Assembly (NCBI GenBank): GCA_031273565.1 | Contig: JAISRR010000027.1 | Span: 1-46,850, forward strand | DNA: 46,850 nucleotides | Reading direction: 5' to 3' | From: Zoogloeaceae bacterium | GTDB taxonomy: Bacteria > Pseudomonadota > Gammaproteobacteria > Burkholderiales > Rhodocyclaceae | The notes under the pieces: model-generated | The model's database searches: none | What the model was told of the DNA's origin: nothing | Seen by the model: only the letters and a program-made list of their open reading frames with translations | Shown: in pieces, positions 18,806 through 27,080 of the stretch | Numbering within the stretch: the stretch's first letter is position 1 | Layout of the letters: each line of letters starts with the position of its first letter | Made by a program: the position numbers and the translations under genes

Positions 18806-19839
18806 ACGATAACAACGGTCAAGCTCCACAAAACAGCCAGTTTCTCCTATATCAGGACGACAACGGCGTGATCAATGTCAGCGTCCGCTTCGACGGCGCC
18901 GACATTTGGCTTGCACAACAGCAAATCGCGCTCTTGTTCGACACAACACAACAGAATGTTAGCCAGCATATTAACGCTATCCTTGAGGAAGGCGAATTGC
19001 TCCGTGAGGCAACTCACAAGGATTTCTTGTTAGTTCGACAAGAGGGCAAGCGTTCCGTCCAGCGCCAAATTGAACACTACAACCTCGATATGATTATCGC
19101 CGTCGGTTATCGCGTGAAATCGCAAGTGGCAACGCGCTTTCGCCAGTGGGCGACACAACGCCTGCATGAATACATCCAAAAAGGGTTTATACTTGATGAC
19201 GAACGATTGAAGGGCAATGGTAACCGCTATTTCCGGGAATTGCTTCAGCGCATCCGCGATATCCGTTCCAGCGAGCGCAATTTGTATCAGCAAGTGACAG
19301 ATATTTATGCGACAGCCATTGACTATGAACCTCGCGCTGACTTGACACGGCAATTCTTCGCAACCGTGCAAAACAAGATGCACTACGCAGCGCACCAGCA
19401 CACGGCGGCAGAAATCATATACAAACGGGTCGATGCGAACAAACCAATGCTTGGGATGAGTAATTTCAAGGGGCAGTATATTACGCAGGATGATGTTAAG
19501 ATTGCGAAAAATTATCTTTCGGAGAAGGAATTGCAGATTCTCAATCTGTTAGTGTCTCAATATCTCGATTATGCGGAATTGCAGGCAATTGAGCAAAAAA
19601 CAATGACGATGCAACAGTGGATAGCCAAACTTGACAGCATTTTGGAAGTAGGGAACCGCCCATTATTAGAAGATGCCGGAAAGATTTCCCACAAGCAAGC
19701 CATTGAAAAGGCGGCGAGAGAATTTGAGGAATATCGTCATAGGGAAATGCTTCAATACGAAAGCGATTTCGACCGTGCCGTTCGAGAATTAAACCAAAAG
19801 GCAAAAGACGATTCCAACCAAAGGAAAAACCATGAATGA
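18802..19839 (+). CDS. RhuM family protein, copy 1
   Basis: A 345-residue member of the virulence RhuM family, named after a Salmonella pathogenicity island gene and frequent near restriction-modification loci. Features: N-terminal FLLYQDDNGVINVSVRFDGADIWLAQQQIALLFDTT with a helix-turn-helix-like segment and QNVSQHINAILEEGEL, then the family core IEHYNLDMIIAVGYRVKSQVATRFRQWAT, a helical middle, and a basic/acidic coiled C-terminus. Its molecular function is not established; the N-terminal part suggests DNA binding. It starts at the stop of the AlbA_2 remnant and overlaps the second RhuM gene by eight bases. Confidence 0.88.
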   Translation: MNDNNGQAPQNSQFLLYQDDNGVINVSVRFDGADIWLAQQQIALLFDTTQQNVSQHINAILEEGELLREATHKDFLLVRQEGKRSVQRQIEHYNLDMIIAVGYRVKSQVATRFRQWATQRLHEYIQKGFILDDERLKGNGNRYFRELLQRIRDIRSSERNLYQQVTDIYATAIDYEPRADLTRQFFATVQNKMHYAAHQHTAAEIIYKRVDANKPMLGMSNFKGQYITQDDVKIAKNYLSEKELQILNLLVSQYLDYAELQAIEQKTMTMQQWIAKLDSILEVGNRPLLEDAGKISHKQAIEKAAREFEEYRHREMLQYESDFDRAVRELNQKAKDDSNQRKNHE

Positions 19840-20851
19840 TAACAACGAAACCCGATTTCTGTTTTTCCAGACCGATGACGGCGCGGTGCATGTCAATGTC
19901 CGCCTCGAAGGTGAAACCGTGTGGCTGACGCAGGCGGCGATGGGTAATCTTTTTGATGTCGCTCCGCAGAATATCACCATGCACTTGCAGAATGTCTACG
20001 CCGAAGGCGAGTTGTCCGCAGACGCAACTTGTAAGGATTTCTTACGAGTTCAAACCGAAGGCGGGCGGCAAGTGTCACGTCGTTTGAAGCATTACAACCT
20101 TGATGCCATTATTGCGGTCGGCTACCGCGTAAACTCCAAACGCGCCACGCAGTTCCGCATCTGGGCGACCTCTGTTCTCAAAGAGTACATCATCAAAGGC
20201 TTTGCCTTGAATGATGAGCGGATGAAAACCGGGCGCAACATGACTTATTTCGACGAGTTGCAAGCCCGCATTCGGGAAATCCGACTTTCGGAACGGGTCT
20301 TCTATCAGAAAATAAAGGACATTTACACCACCAGCGTTGACTACGACCCAAGCGCCGAGAAAACACTTCTCTTTTTCAAGATCGTTCAAAACAAACTGCT
20401 TTGGGCCATCAGTCGACAAACGGCGGCGGAACTTGTGGCGCGACGAGCCAATGCCGCCTTACCGTTCATGGGCATGCAGTCCTGCGACAAGAAACCCCAG
20501 CGACGCATCACGCAGCACGAAGCCGTCACCGCCAAAAATTATCTGACCGAAGACGAAATGAAGGCATTGGGGCTTCTGGTGGAACAATACCTCGCGTTTG
20601 CCGAAGCCCAGGCGCAACAGCATATCGCCATGACCATGAACGATTGGATAGCAAAACTCGACGGTATTCTCGCCTTGAACGGACGCGAGTTGTTGACCCA
20701 CGCCGGAAGCGTCAGCCATGCGCTTGCCGAGGAAATCAGTGCCAAACAACTCGCCCAATTCCACCAACGCCTGCGAGAAGAAGAACACCTTGCCAGTTTG
20801 GAGGAGTTGGAAAAAGACATTGAAAAAACAAAGAAAAAGGGAGACGAGTAA
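19832..20851 (+). CDS. RhuM family protein, copy 2
   Basis: A 339-residue paralogue of the preceding gene with the same layout: FLFFQTDDGAVHVNVRLEGETVWLTQAAMGNLFDV, QNITMHLQNVYAEGEL, LKHYNLDAIIAVGYRVNSKRATQFRIWAT, and a C-terminal charged helix. By eye the two differ at about half of positions, so this is either an old duplication or independent acquisition. Both keep intact frames, which argues that they are used. The second AlbA_2 remnant continues in the same frame directly after its stop. Confidence 0.88.
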   Translation: MNDNNETRFLFFQTDDGAVHVNVRLEGETVWLTQAAMGNLFDVAPQNITMHLQNVYAEGELSADATCKDFLRVQTEGGRQVSRRLKHYNLDAIIAVGYRVNSKRATQFRIWATSVLKEYIIKGFALNDERMKTGRNMTYFDELQARIREIRLSERVFYQKIKDIYTTSVDYDPSAEKTLLFFKIVQNKLLWAISRQTAAELVARRANAALPFMGMQSCDKKPQRRITQHEAVTAKNYLTEDEMKALGLLVEQYLAFAEAQAQQHIAMTMNDWIAKLDGILALNGRELLTHAGSVSHALAEEISAKQLAQFHQRLREEEHLASLEELEKDIEKTKKKGDE

Positions 20852-20950
20852 AAGGATGCCCCCTCAACCAACCGCATTGAATACAAACGCGACCCACGCG
20901 GCACCCTCGAACAGAAAGCCGTCGCGTTCCTCAATTCCGGCGGCGGTGAC
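20852..20950 (+). pseudogene. AlbA_2 (Schlafen-type) N-terminal remnant, copy 2
   Basis: Directly after the RhuM stop and in the same frame the DNA reads STNRIEYKRDPRGTLEQKAVAFLNSGGGD, again the beginning of an AlbA_2/Schlafen domain. Homology ends abruptly at GGGD and the frame runs into unrelated sequence. No start codon fits. The stretch GCCGTCGCGTTCCTCAATTC is identical in the remnant at 18647, so the two share a recent common source. The 214 bases from here to hda hold no gene I can support. Confidence 0.62.
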
Positions 20951-21164
20951 AGTGGACGAAAATTGGGGAAAAACCACTTTTTCCCCGGCGATACGAATGC
21001 CGTTCGTTCGTTCATGTCGGCGCAGCACGAACATCTGTCGTGGCAACCGCCCTGGTCGCCCGTCGCCTTGCGCGGGAAGCGGTCGTCCCCGCCGTGCTGT
21101 CGTTGATCCCGACCGGCAAGCAATATACCTGTTAGAATTGCGACCTTTATTTTGTCGCCCGCCC

Positions 21165-21836
21165 ATGCGCCAGTTGCTTCTCGACCTGCTGCCAGAAACG
21201 CCGCCTTCCCGGGATAATTTCGTGCCGGGCGCCAATGGCGAGACGCTGGTCGCCCTGTCGACCTGGCTCACGGATGATGATACGCGGCGCACCAGCGGTT
21301 TTTTGCTCTGGGGCGACGCGGGTTCCGGCAAGAGCCATTTGCTGAAAGCCAGCGCTCTGCCTTATTGCGACGCCCGCCTCAACCCGTCGCTGGCGGATTG
21401 CAATGAAGAGGCTACCCCTCTCGCGGTCGACCACGTCGAAGCCCTGAATGCCGATGGTCAGATTGCACTGTTCAATGCCTTCAACCGGATTCAAGCCAAA
21501 AAAGGGCGTTTGCTTTGCGCCGCCGCCGATGCGCCCGCGCATCTGAACTTGCGCGAAGATTTGCGTACCCGTCTGGGGTACGGTCTCATTTACCGGCTGC
21601 TGCCGCTTTCCGACGCGGAAAAATCGGCGGCGCTGGCGGAACAGGCGCAAAAGCGGGCGATGCGTTTTCCCCGCGAGGCGCGGGATTACCTGCTGGCGCA
21701 CGCTTCCCGCGACATGCGTACCCTTTCGGCGCTGGTGGCGGCGCTGGATCGCTATTCGCTGGAACAAAAACGCCCCATTACCCTGCCCCTCCTGCGCGAA
21801 GTGCTGGCGGACGCTACTCTGGAATGTGAATACTGA
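21165..21836 (+). CDS. hda: DnaA regulatory inactivator Hda
   Basis: Hda, with the DNA-loaded sliding clamp, stimulates ATP hydrolysis by DnaA and so prevents re-initiation of replication. I start at 21165 (MRQLLLDLLPETPP); the ORF-track start 447 bases earlier runs through the RhuM gene and has no basis. The 223 residues are normal for the family. Seen: a short clamp-binding-type N-terminus (RQLLLDLLP), the DnaA-like AAA+ fold with Walker A WGDAGSGKSHLL (about 60), Walker B-like VDHVEALNADGQIALFNAFNRI, and a C-terminal helical lid with RDMRTLSALVAALDRYS. The Walker B reads VDH where VDD is common. It overlaps the next gene by one base (TGATG). Confidence 0.93.
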   Translation: MRQLLLDLLPETPPSRDNFVPGANGETLVALSTWLTDDDTRRTSGFLLWGDAGSGKSHLLKASALPYCDARLNPSLADCNEEATPLAVDHVEALNADGQIALFNAFNRIQAKKGRLLCAAADAPAHLNLREDLRTRLGYGLIYRLLPLSDAEKSAALAEQAQKRAMRFPREARDYLLAHASRDMRTLSALVAALDRYSLEQKRPITLPLLREVLADATLECEY

Positions 21837-22498
21837 TGCAGCTTGCACTCTTCGACCTGGACAATACCCTGCTTTCCGGCGACTCTGATTTTGCCTGGGC
21901 GGAATTCCTGATTCAAAAAGGCGTGCTGGACAAAACCACGCAGGAAGCCAGAAACCGCGAGTTTCTCGCCGCCTATCAGGACGGCACGCTGAATATCGAC
22001 GAATTCCTCGCCTTCCAGTTAAAGCCGCTGGCGGCGCATCCCCGCGCCACGCTGGAAGCCTGGCACGCTGAATTCATGACCGCCAGAATTTACCCCATGA
22101 TGGGCAAGGTCGCCCGCGCAAAAGTGCGCGCGCATCGGGAAGCGGGGCATCTTTGCGCGTTGGTAACGGCGACCAACAGTTTCGTCACCGGCCCCATTGC
22201 CCGCGCCTTCGGCATCGAACATCTGATCGCCACCGTGCCTGCCTGTGAAAACGGCGCCTTTACCGGGCAGGTGCGCGGCGAACCTGCCTTCCGCGCGGGC
22301 AAGGTCATCCGGGTAGAATCCTGGCTGGAATCGCTGGGACTGTACTGGAGCAGTTTTGCCGATGCCTGGTTTTACAGCGATTCCCACAACGACCTGCCAT
22401 TGCTGGAAAAAGTCAGCCATCCCGTCGCCGCCAATCCCGACGAGCGCCTTGCCCGACTGGCAAGCGAACGTGGCTGGGAAATCATCCGTCTATGCTAG
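21836..22498 (+). CDS. HAD-IB family phosphatase, SerB-like
   Basis: A 220-residue HAD-superfamily hydrolase. Motif I is FDLDNTLLSGDSD near the start, motif II is in CALVTATNSFVT (about 100-111), and motif III/IV is in WFYSDSHNDLPLL (about 180). The subclass IB cap and overall length resemble phosphoserine phosphatase-like proteins. In betaproteobacteria this gene sits between hda and pcnB; its substrate is not settled, and a true SerB role is doubtful. It is coupled to hda by a TGATG overlap. Confidence 0.9.
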   Translation: MQLALFDLDNTLLSGDSDFAWAEFLIQKGVLDKTTQEARNREFLAAYQDGTLNIDEFLAFQLKPLAAHPRATLEAWHAEFMTARIYPMMGKVARAKVRAHREAGHLCALVTATNSFVTGPIARAFGIEHLIATVPACENGAFTGQVRGEPAFRAGKVIRVESWLESLGLYWSSFADAWFYSDSHNDLPLLEKVSHPVAANPDERLARLASERGWEIIRLC

Positions 22499-22540
22499 GA
22501 TCATCCCGCATGCTTCCTCATCTCATTTCATTCACTCGCA

Positions 22541-23929
22541 ATGCTGCGTAAATTCATCAACCGGGTTTTAACGCTCGGCAAAGTCAATCCGGTCGCGCTC
22601 GGCGAACCCGCCATCATCCCCGTGGAGCGTCATGGCGTCCATCGCGAAAGCATCAGTTCGGGCAGCCGCCGCGTCTGCGAAGCCCTGCGCGAGCGCGGTT
22701 ACAAGGCTTACGTGGTCGGCGGCGCGGTGCGCGACCTGCTCGTTGGCGCGCAACCCAAGGATTTCGATGTCGCCACCAACGCCACGCCGGAGGAAGTGCG
22801 GCGTTGCCTGCGCCGCTCCCGCCTGATCGGACGCCGTTTCCAGATTGTGCATGCCTACATGGGCGCGGAAGTCGTCGAGATCACCACCTTTCGCGGCGCG
22901 CTGGGTAATGACGCCAAGACCGACGAACATGGCCGGGTGCTGCGCGATAACGTCTTCGGCAGTCAGGCCGAAGACGCCGCCCGCCGCGATTTCACGGTCA
23001 ACGCCCTGTATTTTGACCCCGAAACAGAGCAGATTCTTGATTACCATCATGGCGTCGCCGACCTGCAACAAAAAACCCTGCGGATGATCGGCAACCCCAA
23101 AACGCGCTACCGCGAAGACCCGGTACGCATGTTGCGTGCCGTGCGACTGGCCGCCAAACTGGGACTCTCCATTGACCCGGCGGCGCGGCGTCCGATCCGG
23201 GAGATGGCGACCCTGCTGGAAAACGTGCCCGCCGCCCGCCTGTTTGACGAAATGCTGAAACTCTTTACCAGCGGTCATGCCGTCAAATGCCTGCAACAAC
23301 TGCGTGCCGAAGGGCTGCATCACGGCACCCTGCCGCTGCTGGATGTCATCCTGCGCGAACCGCAGGGGGAAAAATTTGTCATGCTGGCGCTCGCCAACAC
23401 CGACCAGCGCATCCGCCAGGGCAAAACCTCATCCCCCAGCTTCCTCTTCGCCGCCCTGCTCTGGCATGAAGTCACCACCTGCTGGCGGGGTATCCAGAGC
23501 GAGGGCGAACCCCCTGTCCCCGCGCTGCATCAGGCCATGAACGAAGTGCTGAAAGCGCAGGGCGAAAAACTCGCCATCACCCGTCGCATCGCCAGCGATG
23601 TCAAGGAAATCTGGGCCTTGCAGCCGCGTTTCGAGCAACGCGCGGGCAGGCGGCCTTACGGCGTGCTGGAACACCCGCGTTTTCGCGCCGCTTACGATTT
23701 TCTCCGTCTGCGCGCCGACGCGGGCGAAATCGACATCGCGCTGGGCGAATGGTGGCTGGACTTCCAGAACGCCGACGGCGAAGCCCGCGCGCAAATGCTG
23801 CTGCCTGCCGAAGGCGTGAAGAAAAAACGCCGTCGGCGACGGAAAAAATCCACCACCGCCGCCGAGGAAACGGCAGACGCAACGGCGCGCGACGCATCGG
23901 AACCGCCCTCAGAACAAGAACATGAATGA
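22541..23929 (+). CDS. pcnB: Poly(A) polymerase I
   Basis: Adds 3' poly(A) tails to RNAs, marking them for degradation. The 462-residue product has the nucleotidyltransferase head with YVVGGAVRDLLVGAQPKDFDVATNATPEEV (GG motif and DxD), GRRFQIVHAYMG, EITTFRG, the RDFTVNALYFDP element and RMLRAVRLAAKLG, then the helical RNA-binding body, and a very basic tail (KKKRRRRRKK) before an acidic end. The length is typical for betaproteobacterial PcnB. It overlaps folK by eight bases. Confidence 0.95.
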   Translation: MLRKFINRVLTLGKVNPVALGEPAIIPVERHGVHRESISSGSRRVCEALRERGYKAYVVGGAVRDLLVGAQPKDFDVATNATPEEVRRCLRRSRLIGRRFQIVHAYMGAEVVEITTFRGALGNDAKTDEHGRVLRDNVFGSQAEDAARRDFTVNALYFDPETEQILDYHHGVADLQQKTLRMIGNPKTRYREDPVRMLRAVRLAAKLGLSIDPAARRPIREMATLLENVPAARLFDEMLKLFTSGHAVKCLQQLRAEGLHHGTLPLLDVILREPQGEKFVMLALANTDQRIRQGKTSSPSFLFAALLWHEVTTCWRGIQSEGEPPVPALHQAMNEVLKAQGEKLAITRRIASDVKEIWALQPRFEQRAGRRPYGVLEHPRFRAAYDFLRLRADAGEIDIALGEWWLDFQNADGEARAQMLLPAEGVKKKRRRRRKKSTTAAEETADATARDASEPPSEQEHE

Positions 23930-24419
23930 CGCCCCCATCCTGGCCTACATTGCGCTGGGGGCCAATCTGGGCGAACCGCAGGCGATGGTGCAAAACGCCA
24001 TCATCGCGCTGGACGCGCTGCCGCGCACCCGGCTCATCCGCGCCTCATCGCTCTACCGCACCGCGCCCGTCGGTCTGAAAATGCAGCCGGATTTCATCAA
24101 CGCCGTCGCCGCCATCGCTACGACGCTCGCGCCGCAGGATTTGCTCCTTGCCCTGCAAAATCAGGAAGCCGCGCAAGGCCGCGTGCGCAGCATCCCCAAC
24201 GCGCCGCGCACCCTTGACCTCGACCTGTTGCTCTACGGTGACTGTGTGATGAATACCCCCACCCTCACCCTGCCGCACCCCCGCATGCACCTGCGCGCCT
24301 TCGTCCTCTCCCCCCTCGCCGAAATCGCGCCTGCTGACCTGCCAATCCCCAACCGGGGCAGCCTCGCCGCGTGGCGCCCGGCGGTGGCGAATCAGCGGGT
24401 TTTGCGCCTGACGACCTGA
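23922..24419 (+). CDS. folK: 2-amino-4-hydroxy-6-hydroxymethyldihydropteridine pyrophosphokinase
   Basis: Transfers pyrophosphate from ATP to 6-hydroxymethyl-dihydropterin in folate synthesis. The 165-residue product shows AYIALGANLGEP at the N-terminus, RTAPVGLKMQPDFINAVAAI and the signature RTLDLDLLLYGD followed by LPHPRMHLRAFVLSPLAEIAP. It closes the hda-HAD-pcnB-folK operon. In relatives panB lies soon after; here panB is 22 kb downstream. Confidence 0.96.
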   Translation: MNDAPILAYIALGANLGEPQAMVQNAIIALDALPRTRLIRASSLYRTAPVGLKMQPDFINAVAAIATTLAPQDLLLALQNQEAAQGRVRSIPNAPRTLDLDLLLYGDCVMNTPTLTLPHPRMHLRAFVLSPLAEIAPADLPIPNRGSLAAWRPAVANQRVLRLTT

Positions 24420-24529
24420 AGGACGCAGATGTGTTTTCGATTCGCGCCCGACGCTCTGGCCGGGATTCTTCTGCGCCCTCCCGGAATGCCACGACTGGCG
24501 CAACATGGACAGGCAACGGGCATTCCGAC

Positions 24530-24615
24530 CTGGGAGCGCGGGGCACCAGCCCCGCTTTTGACCCACGCCATGACACTGCCGCCGCCGCTGCGGGGCTGGT
24601 GCCCCGCGCTCCCAG
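24530..24615. repeat. Paired REP-like elements forming a 26-bp inverted repeat
   Basis: The arms 24530-24555 (CTGGGAGCGCGGGGCACCAG + CCCCGC) and 24590-24615 are perfect reverse complements over 26 bases, separated by 34 bases. Each arm can also fold on itself (GCGGGGC, loop ACCA, GCCCCGC). This is the two-heads arrangement of REP/BIME-like elements. It lies between the convergent folK and serpin genes, where it could stop transcription from both sides. The 216-base spacer holds no gene. Confidence 0.75.
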
Positions 24616-24635
24616 CGAAGACCGCAGACAGCTTC

Positions 24636-25784
24636 TTATTTTGAAGGGTCGCGTATCACGGCCATGAACAGGATTTTGTGATTTTGCGCGTCGCCGATGG
24701 TCAGGAAAAACGGGCGGTCGAGTTTCATGCGGAAAGGTTCTCTGCTTGGCGCTGACATCGTTCGTGCCATTCCCACCGCCGTTGCCGCTGCCGCTTTTGT
24801 GCCCTGTTCGTCGATTTCAAGCATCGTCGCGTGGCGCACGGAGACGATCTTCAACGGCTCAGGAGTCTGCGTGATTCCGGTGAATTGCGCGGCATCGGTA
24901 AAGGCGCGGCGAATGCCGATGGTCTGTAATGCCGGTTTCAGTTCCTGAACGGGCTGCTTGCGAAATGACAGGCGCGGCAGCTCCACTTCGCCTTCCTTAT
25001 ACTTCAAGGCTTGCACACCTGCGCGCCAGCCGTCGCCCGTCACGGTTTGCAACCAGTGGTCAATGTCAAGTCCCGGTTTGGGCAGAAAAAGGGTCATGAC
25101 CAGATCATCCTCCTGGTAGGGCAAACGGAGCCATTGTCCCTCCGCAGTCTGGGCATAGTCAAAATGGCCAAAATTGCGCATGAAGCGAACCGTTCTGGAT
25201 TTTTCCGGCGTAACGAAAAAACGATCTGAAGTCGTGAATTTGGGACGGAACGGGCGGCGCCACTTCCCCTCGAAATCAAACACGCTGGTCAGCACGAAGG
25301 TTTCCGGCGATTTATCCAAAACGCGGGTAATTTTGCCTTTTGTGTGTTTGCGCACATAGTCATTGATGACATTAAGACCTTTCTCCGGGGTGGTGCTGTC
25401 GACCCGCGCCGAGGAAAAATGATTGCGAAATTTCTCCTGCAAAGCGTACTTTTTTTCTACCCAGAGGTGCAGCGCGTTGGTAAAACTTTTCCCATTCGCG
25501 TTGTCGATGGCGTCGTAGGCATTGGTTTTGTCGAGTATTTCGCGCCGGGTTTCCCCTTCCGCGCCCACGGCGACTGCCGCCAGCGCCGTGCGGATGTTGC
25601 GTGGCGCAAGCAGAAGATTGCCGGTTTGTTGCGTGTTGGCCTGTTGCTGGAGCAGGGCAAAGCCAAAGCGGGCGTCTTTCGCGTTTTCGTCGGGTTTTTC
25701 CTGCGCCCAGGTTTGGGCACAGACGACCAGAAAGACAAAAGTGGCGATGAGGCGGCAAATTCGGAAGGAGGAGGGAGGAAACAT
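24636..25784 (-). CDS. Secreted serpin-family protease inhibitor
   Basis: Serpins trap serine or cysteine proteases through a large shape change after cleavage of an exposed loop. The 382-residue product has a Sec-type signal (basic start, hydrophobic IATFVFLVVCAQTWA), then the serpin fold, e.g. LHLWVEKKYALQEKF, TSVFDFEGKWRRPF, LRLPYQEDDLVMTLFLP, KIVSVRHATMLEIDEQGTK and LDRPFFLTIGD. The reactive-loop hinge EQGTKAAAAT (about 325-335) is intact, which marks inhibitory rather than storage serpins. Aligned to the antithrombin pattern, the scissile bond falls at Thr-Met (…GMART|MSAPS…), with an Arg at P2. Serpins are uncommon in Proteobacteria. It is minus strand, divergent from the metal operon. 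Confidence 0.93.
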   Translation of the reverse strand: MFPPSSFRICRLIATFVFLVVCAQTWAQEKPDENAKDARFGFALLQQQANTQQTGNLLLAPRNIRTALAAVAVGAEGETRREILDKTNAYDAIDNANGKSFTNALHLWVEKKYALQEKFRNHFSSARVDSTTPEKGLNVINDYVRKHTKGKITRVLDKSPETFVLTSVFDFEGKWRRPFRPKFTTSDRFFVTPEKSRTVRFMRNFGHFDYAQTAEGQWLRLPYQEDDLVMTLFLPKPGLDIDHWLQTVTGDGWRAGVQALKYKEGEVELPRLSFRKQPVQELKPALQTIGIRRAFTDAAQFTGITQTPEPLKIVSVRHATMLEIDEQGTKAAAATAVGMARTMSAPSREPFRMKLDRPFFLTIGDAQNHKILFMAVIRDPSK

Positions 25785-26090
25785 GACGGGTTTTACTCCG
25801 GGAACATGAAAGCATGTGATAAAAAGGTCATTCGTGGCATGACGGCTTGCCTCGCGCGACGCGAAAACGGGTTTTCTCCCGTTGTCATGGACGGCGCCCG
25901 CGATGATACATCAGGCGTCGCAATAGTGCAGAATGTCATTGATGTGGGGATGACCTTGCCCCCGACTTTCCCAGGAGGTGACGACATCAGCATGTACAAT
26001 CGCCCACGCTTTCCTGACGCGATTCTCTCCCGCTCATCGGGCGGGCAGTGTAATATGACGCCTCCAATGTTTCCGCCCGGTTCGTTCCCC
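25785..26090. other. Divergent intergenic region, serpin / metal transporter operon
   Basis: 306 bases with no supportable gene. AACGGG and CCCGTT (25866-25871, 25878-25883) form a six-base-pair stem. GTGTAATATGAC at 26048-26059, 31 bases before the first operon ATG, has weak twofold symmetry and vaguely recalls Zur-type operators, but the match is too poor to call. The serpin gene has a GGAG about 11 bases before its start. Confidence 0.35.
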
Positions 26091-26393
26091 ATGCGCCGTG
26101 TTTTTACGTCTCCCTTCCTGTTGTCGCTTCTGGTTGCGCTCTTCCTTTTCGGGCAGGCGGCGGCGGCGAGTCATGCGTTCAGTCATGTACAGGAAGATGC
26201 GGCTCATGCGCCGGATGAGGTCTGCGTCCTGTGTCTGGCCGCTGCCGCGTTCGGTTCGGCCGCGCCGATGCCGGTATCGCCATTGCTTGTCCTGCCGGTT
26301 TTCCAGGCAACGGCGGAGGTCATTGAGGTTCCTGTTCGCTTTTCATCGCCTTGTCGCGCCTATTGGGGACGTGCGCCGCCCGTCCTGCCTTGA
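26091..26393 (+). CDS. Small secreted or membrane-anchored His/Cys protein, DUF2946-like
   Basis: A 100-residue product starting MRRVFTSPFLLSLLVALFLFG, a clear signal or anchor helix. Then comes a short HAFSHVQEDAAHAPDEVCVLC segment with three His, several acidic residues and CxxC, and a hydrophobic tail. The pattern (H..H..D..CxxC after a signal) resembles DUF2946-type proteins often found near metal transport genes. The ORF track extends it to 25344, but that extension has no start support and is a shadow of the serpin gene. It precedes the ZrgA-like gene by 114 bases on the same strand. Function is unknown; metal binding is an inference. Confidence 0.6.
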   Translation: MRRVFTSPFLLSLLVALFLFGQAAAASHAFSHVQEDAAHAPDEVCVLCLAAAAFGSAAPMPVSPLLVLPVFQATAEVIEVPVRFSSPCRAYWGRAPPVLP

Positions 26394-26507
26394 TTCGCAT
26401 CCCTGATTTGCAGTTTCAGTCTGCCTGAACGCTTGCGTCCGTTCGCGTGTCTTACACGCGGGGACGATGTTCGGCAGTGTATTTCATGCGTTGACAAGGA
26501 GTTTTTC

Positions 26508-27080
26508 ATGAAATCTTTCATTTTTACGGTTTTGCTTATCGCCTGTTTTGCAAGCGCTTCCGTCCGGGCGCAGCATGACCATGACGCGCATGTGCATGGC
26601 GCGGCGCATCTGGATGTGGTGGTGGATGGCGCGGTTTTGTCGCTGCAACTGGAAAGCCCGCTCGACAATCTGCTGGGGTTTGAACATGAGCCGAGGAACA
26701 AGGCGGAGCGGGACAAGGTCACGCGCATGGCGGCAAAACTGCGGGAAGCAGCGAAACTGTTCACGCCGACGCCGGAAGCCGCCTGCAAACCCGAACAGAC
26801 CCGGCTTGTCTCTTCGGCGCTGACGCCGGAATTGCTGGGTGAGCGCGCCGCCGAAAAACAGGCCGCGCACGCAGAAGCGGAAGAAGAGGAGGAAGAAGGA
26901 CACGCCGATCTGGACGCCAGTTGGCAATTCCGCTGCGCGCGTCCTGAAGCCTTGCGCGGCGTGGACGTGCGGCTCTTCCAGGTTTTCTCCGGCATACGGG
27001 AAATCGAGGCGCAGGTGGCGGGGCCGCGCGGTCAGCATGGCGCGCGGCTGACGCCGGACAAACGGATACTGACATGGTGA
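26508..27080 (+). CDS. zrgA: ZrgA-family (DUF2796) periplasmic metal-binding protein
   Basis: The start at 26508 (MKSFIFTVLLIACFASASVRA) is set by AAGGA eight bases upstream and gives a signal peptide; the ORF-track start adds 25 residues with no signal. The 190-residue product has the His-rich QHDHDAHVHGAAHLDVVVDG right after the cleavage site, then LESPLDNLLGFEHEPRNKAER typical of DUF2796, an acidic run (EAEEEEEEGHAD), and a C-terminal domain. In Vibrio cholerae ZrgA belongs to a Zur-controlled zinc uptake system with an ABC ATPase, permease and a DUF3299 protein, the same partners found here. Zinc is the likely substrate; the metal is inferred. Confidence 0.85.
   Translation: MKSFIFTVLLIACFASASVRAQHDHDAHVHGAAHLDVVVDGAVLSLQLESPLDNLLGFEHEPRNKAERDKVTRMAAKLREAAKLFTPTPEAACKPEQTRLVSSALTPELLGERAAEKQAAHAEAEEEEEEGHADLDASWQFRCARPEALRGVDVRLFQVFSGIREIEAQVAGPRGQHGARLTPDKRILTW

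Noticed and set aside
20718-21164. N-terminal extension of hda in the ORF track
   Set aside because: Reads through the end of the second RhuM gene in another frame; Hda homology begins at 21165 and the length is then normal.
8385-21164. Integrative element or prophage
   Set aside because: No integrase, transposase, tRNA or flanking direct repeat was found; the island label rests only on gene content, composition and broken synteny.
26048-26059. Possible Zur box (GTGTAATATGAC) before the metal operon
   Set aside because: Only weak symmetry and a partial resemblance to known Zur operators; the location is attractive but the match is insufficient.
25344-26090. N-terminal extension of the small His/Cys protein ORF
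   Set aside because: Overlaps the serpin gene antisense and would hide the clear signal segment that starts at 26091.
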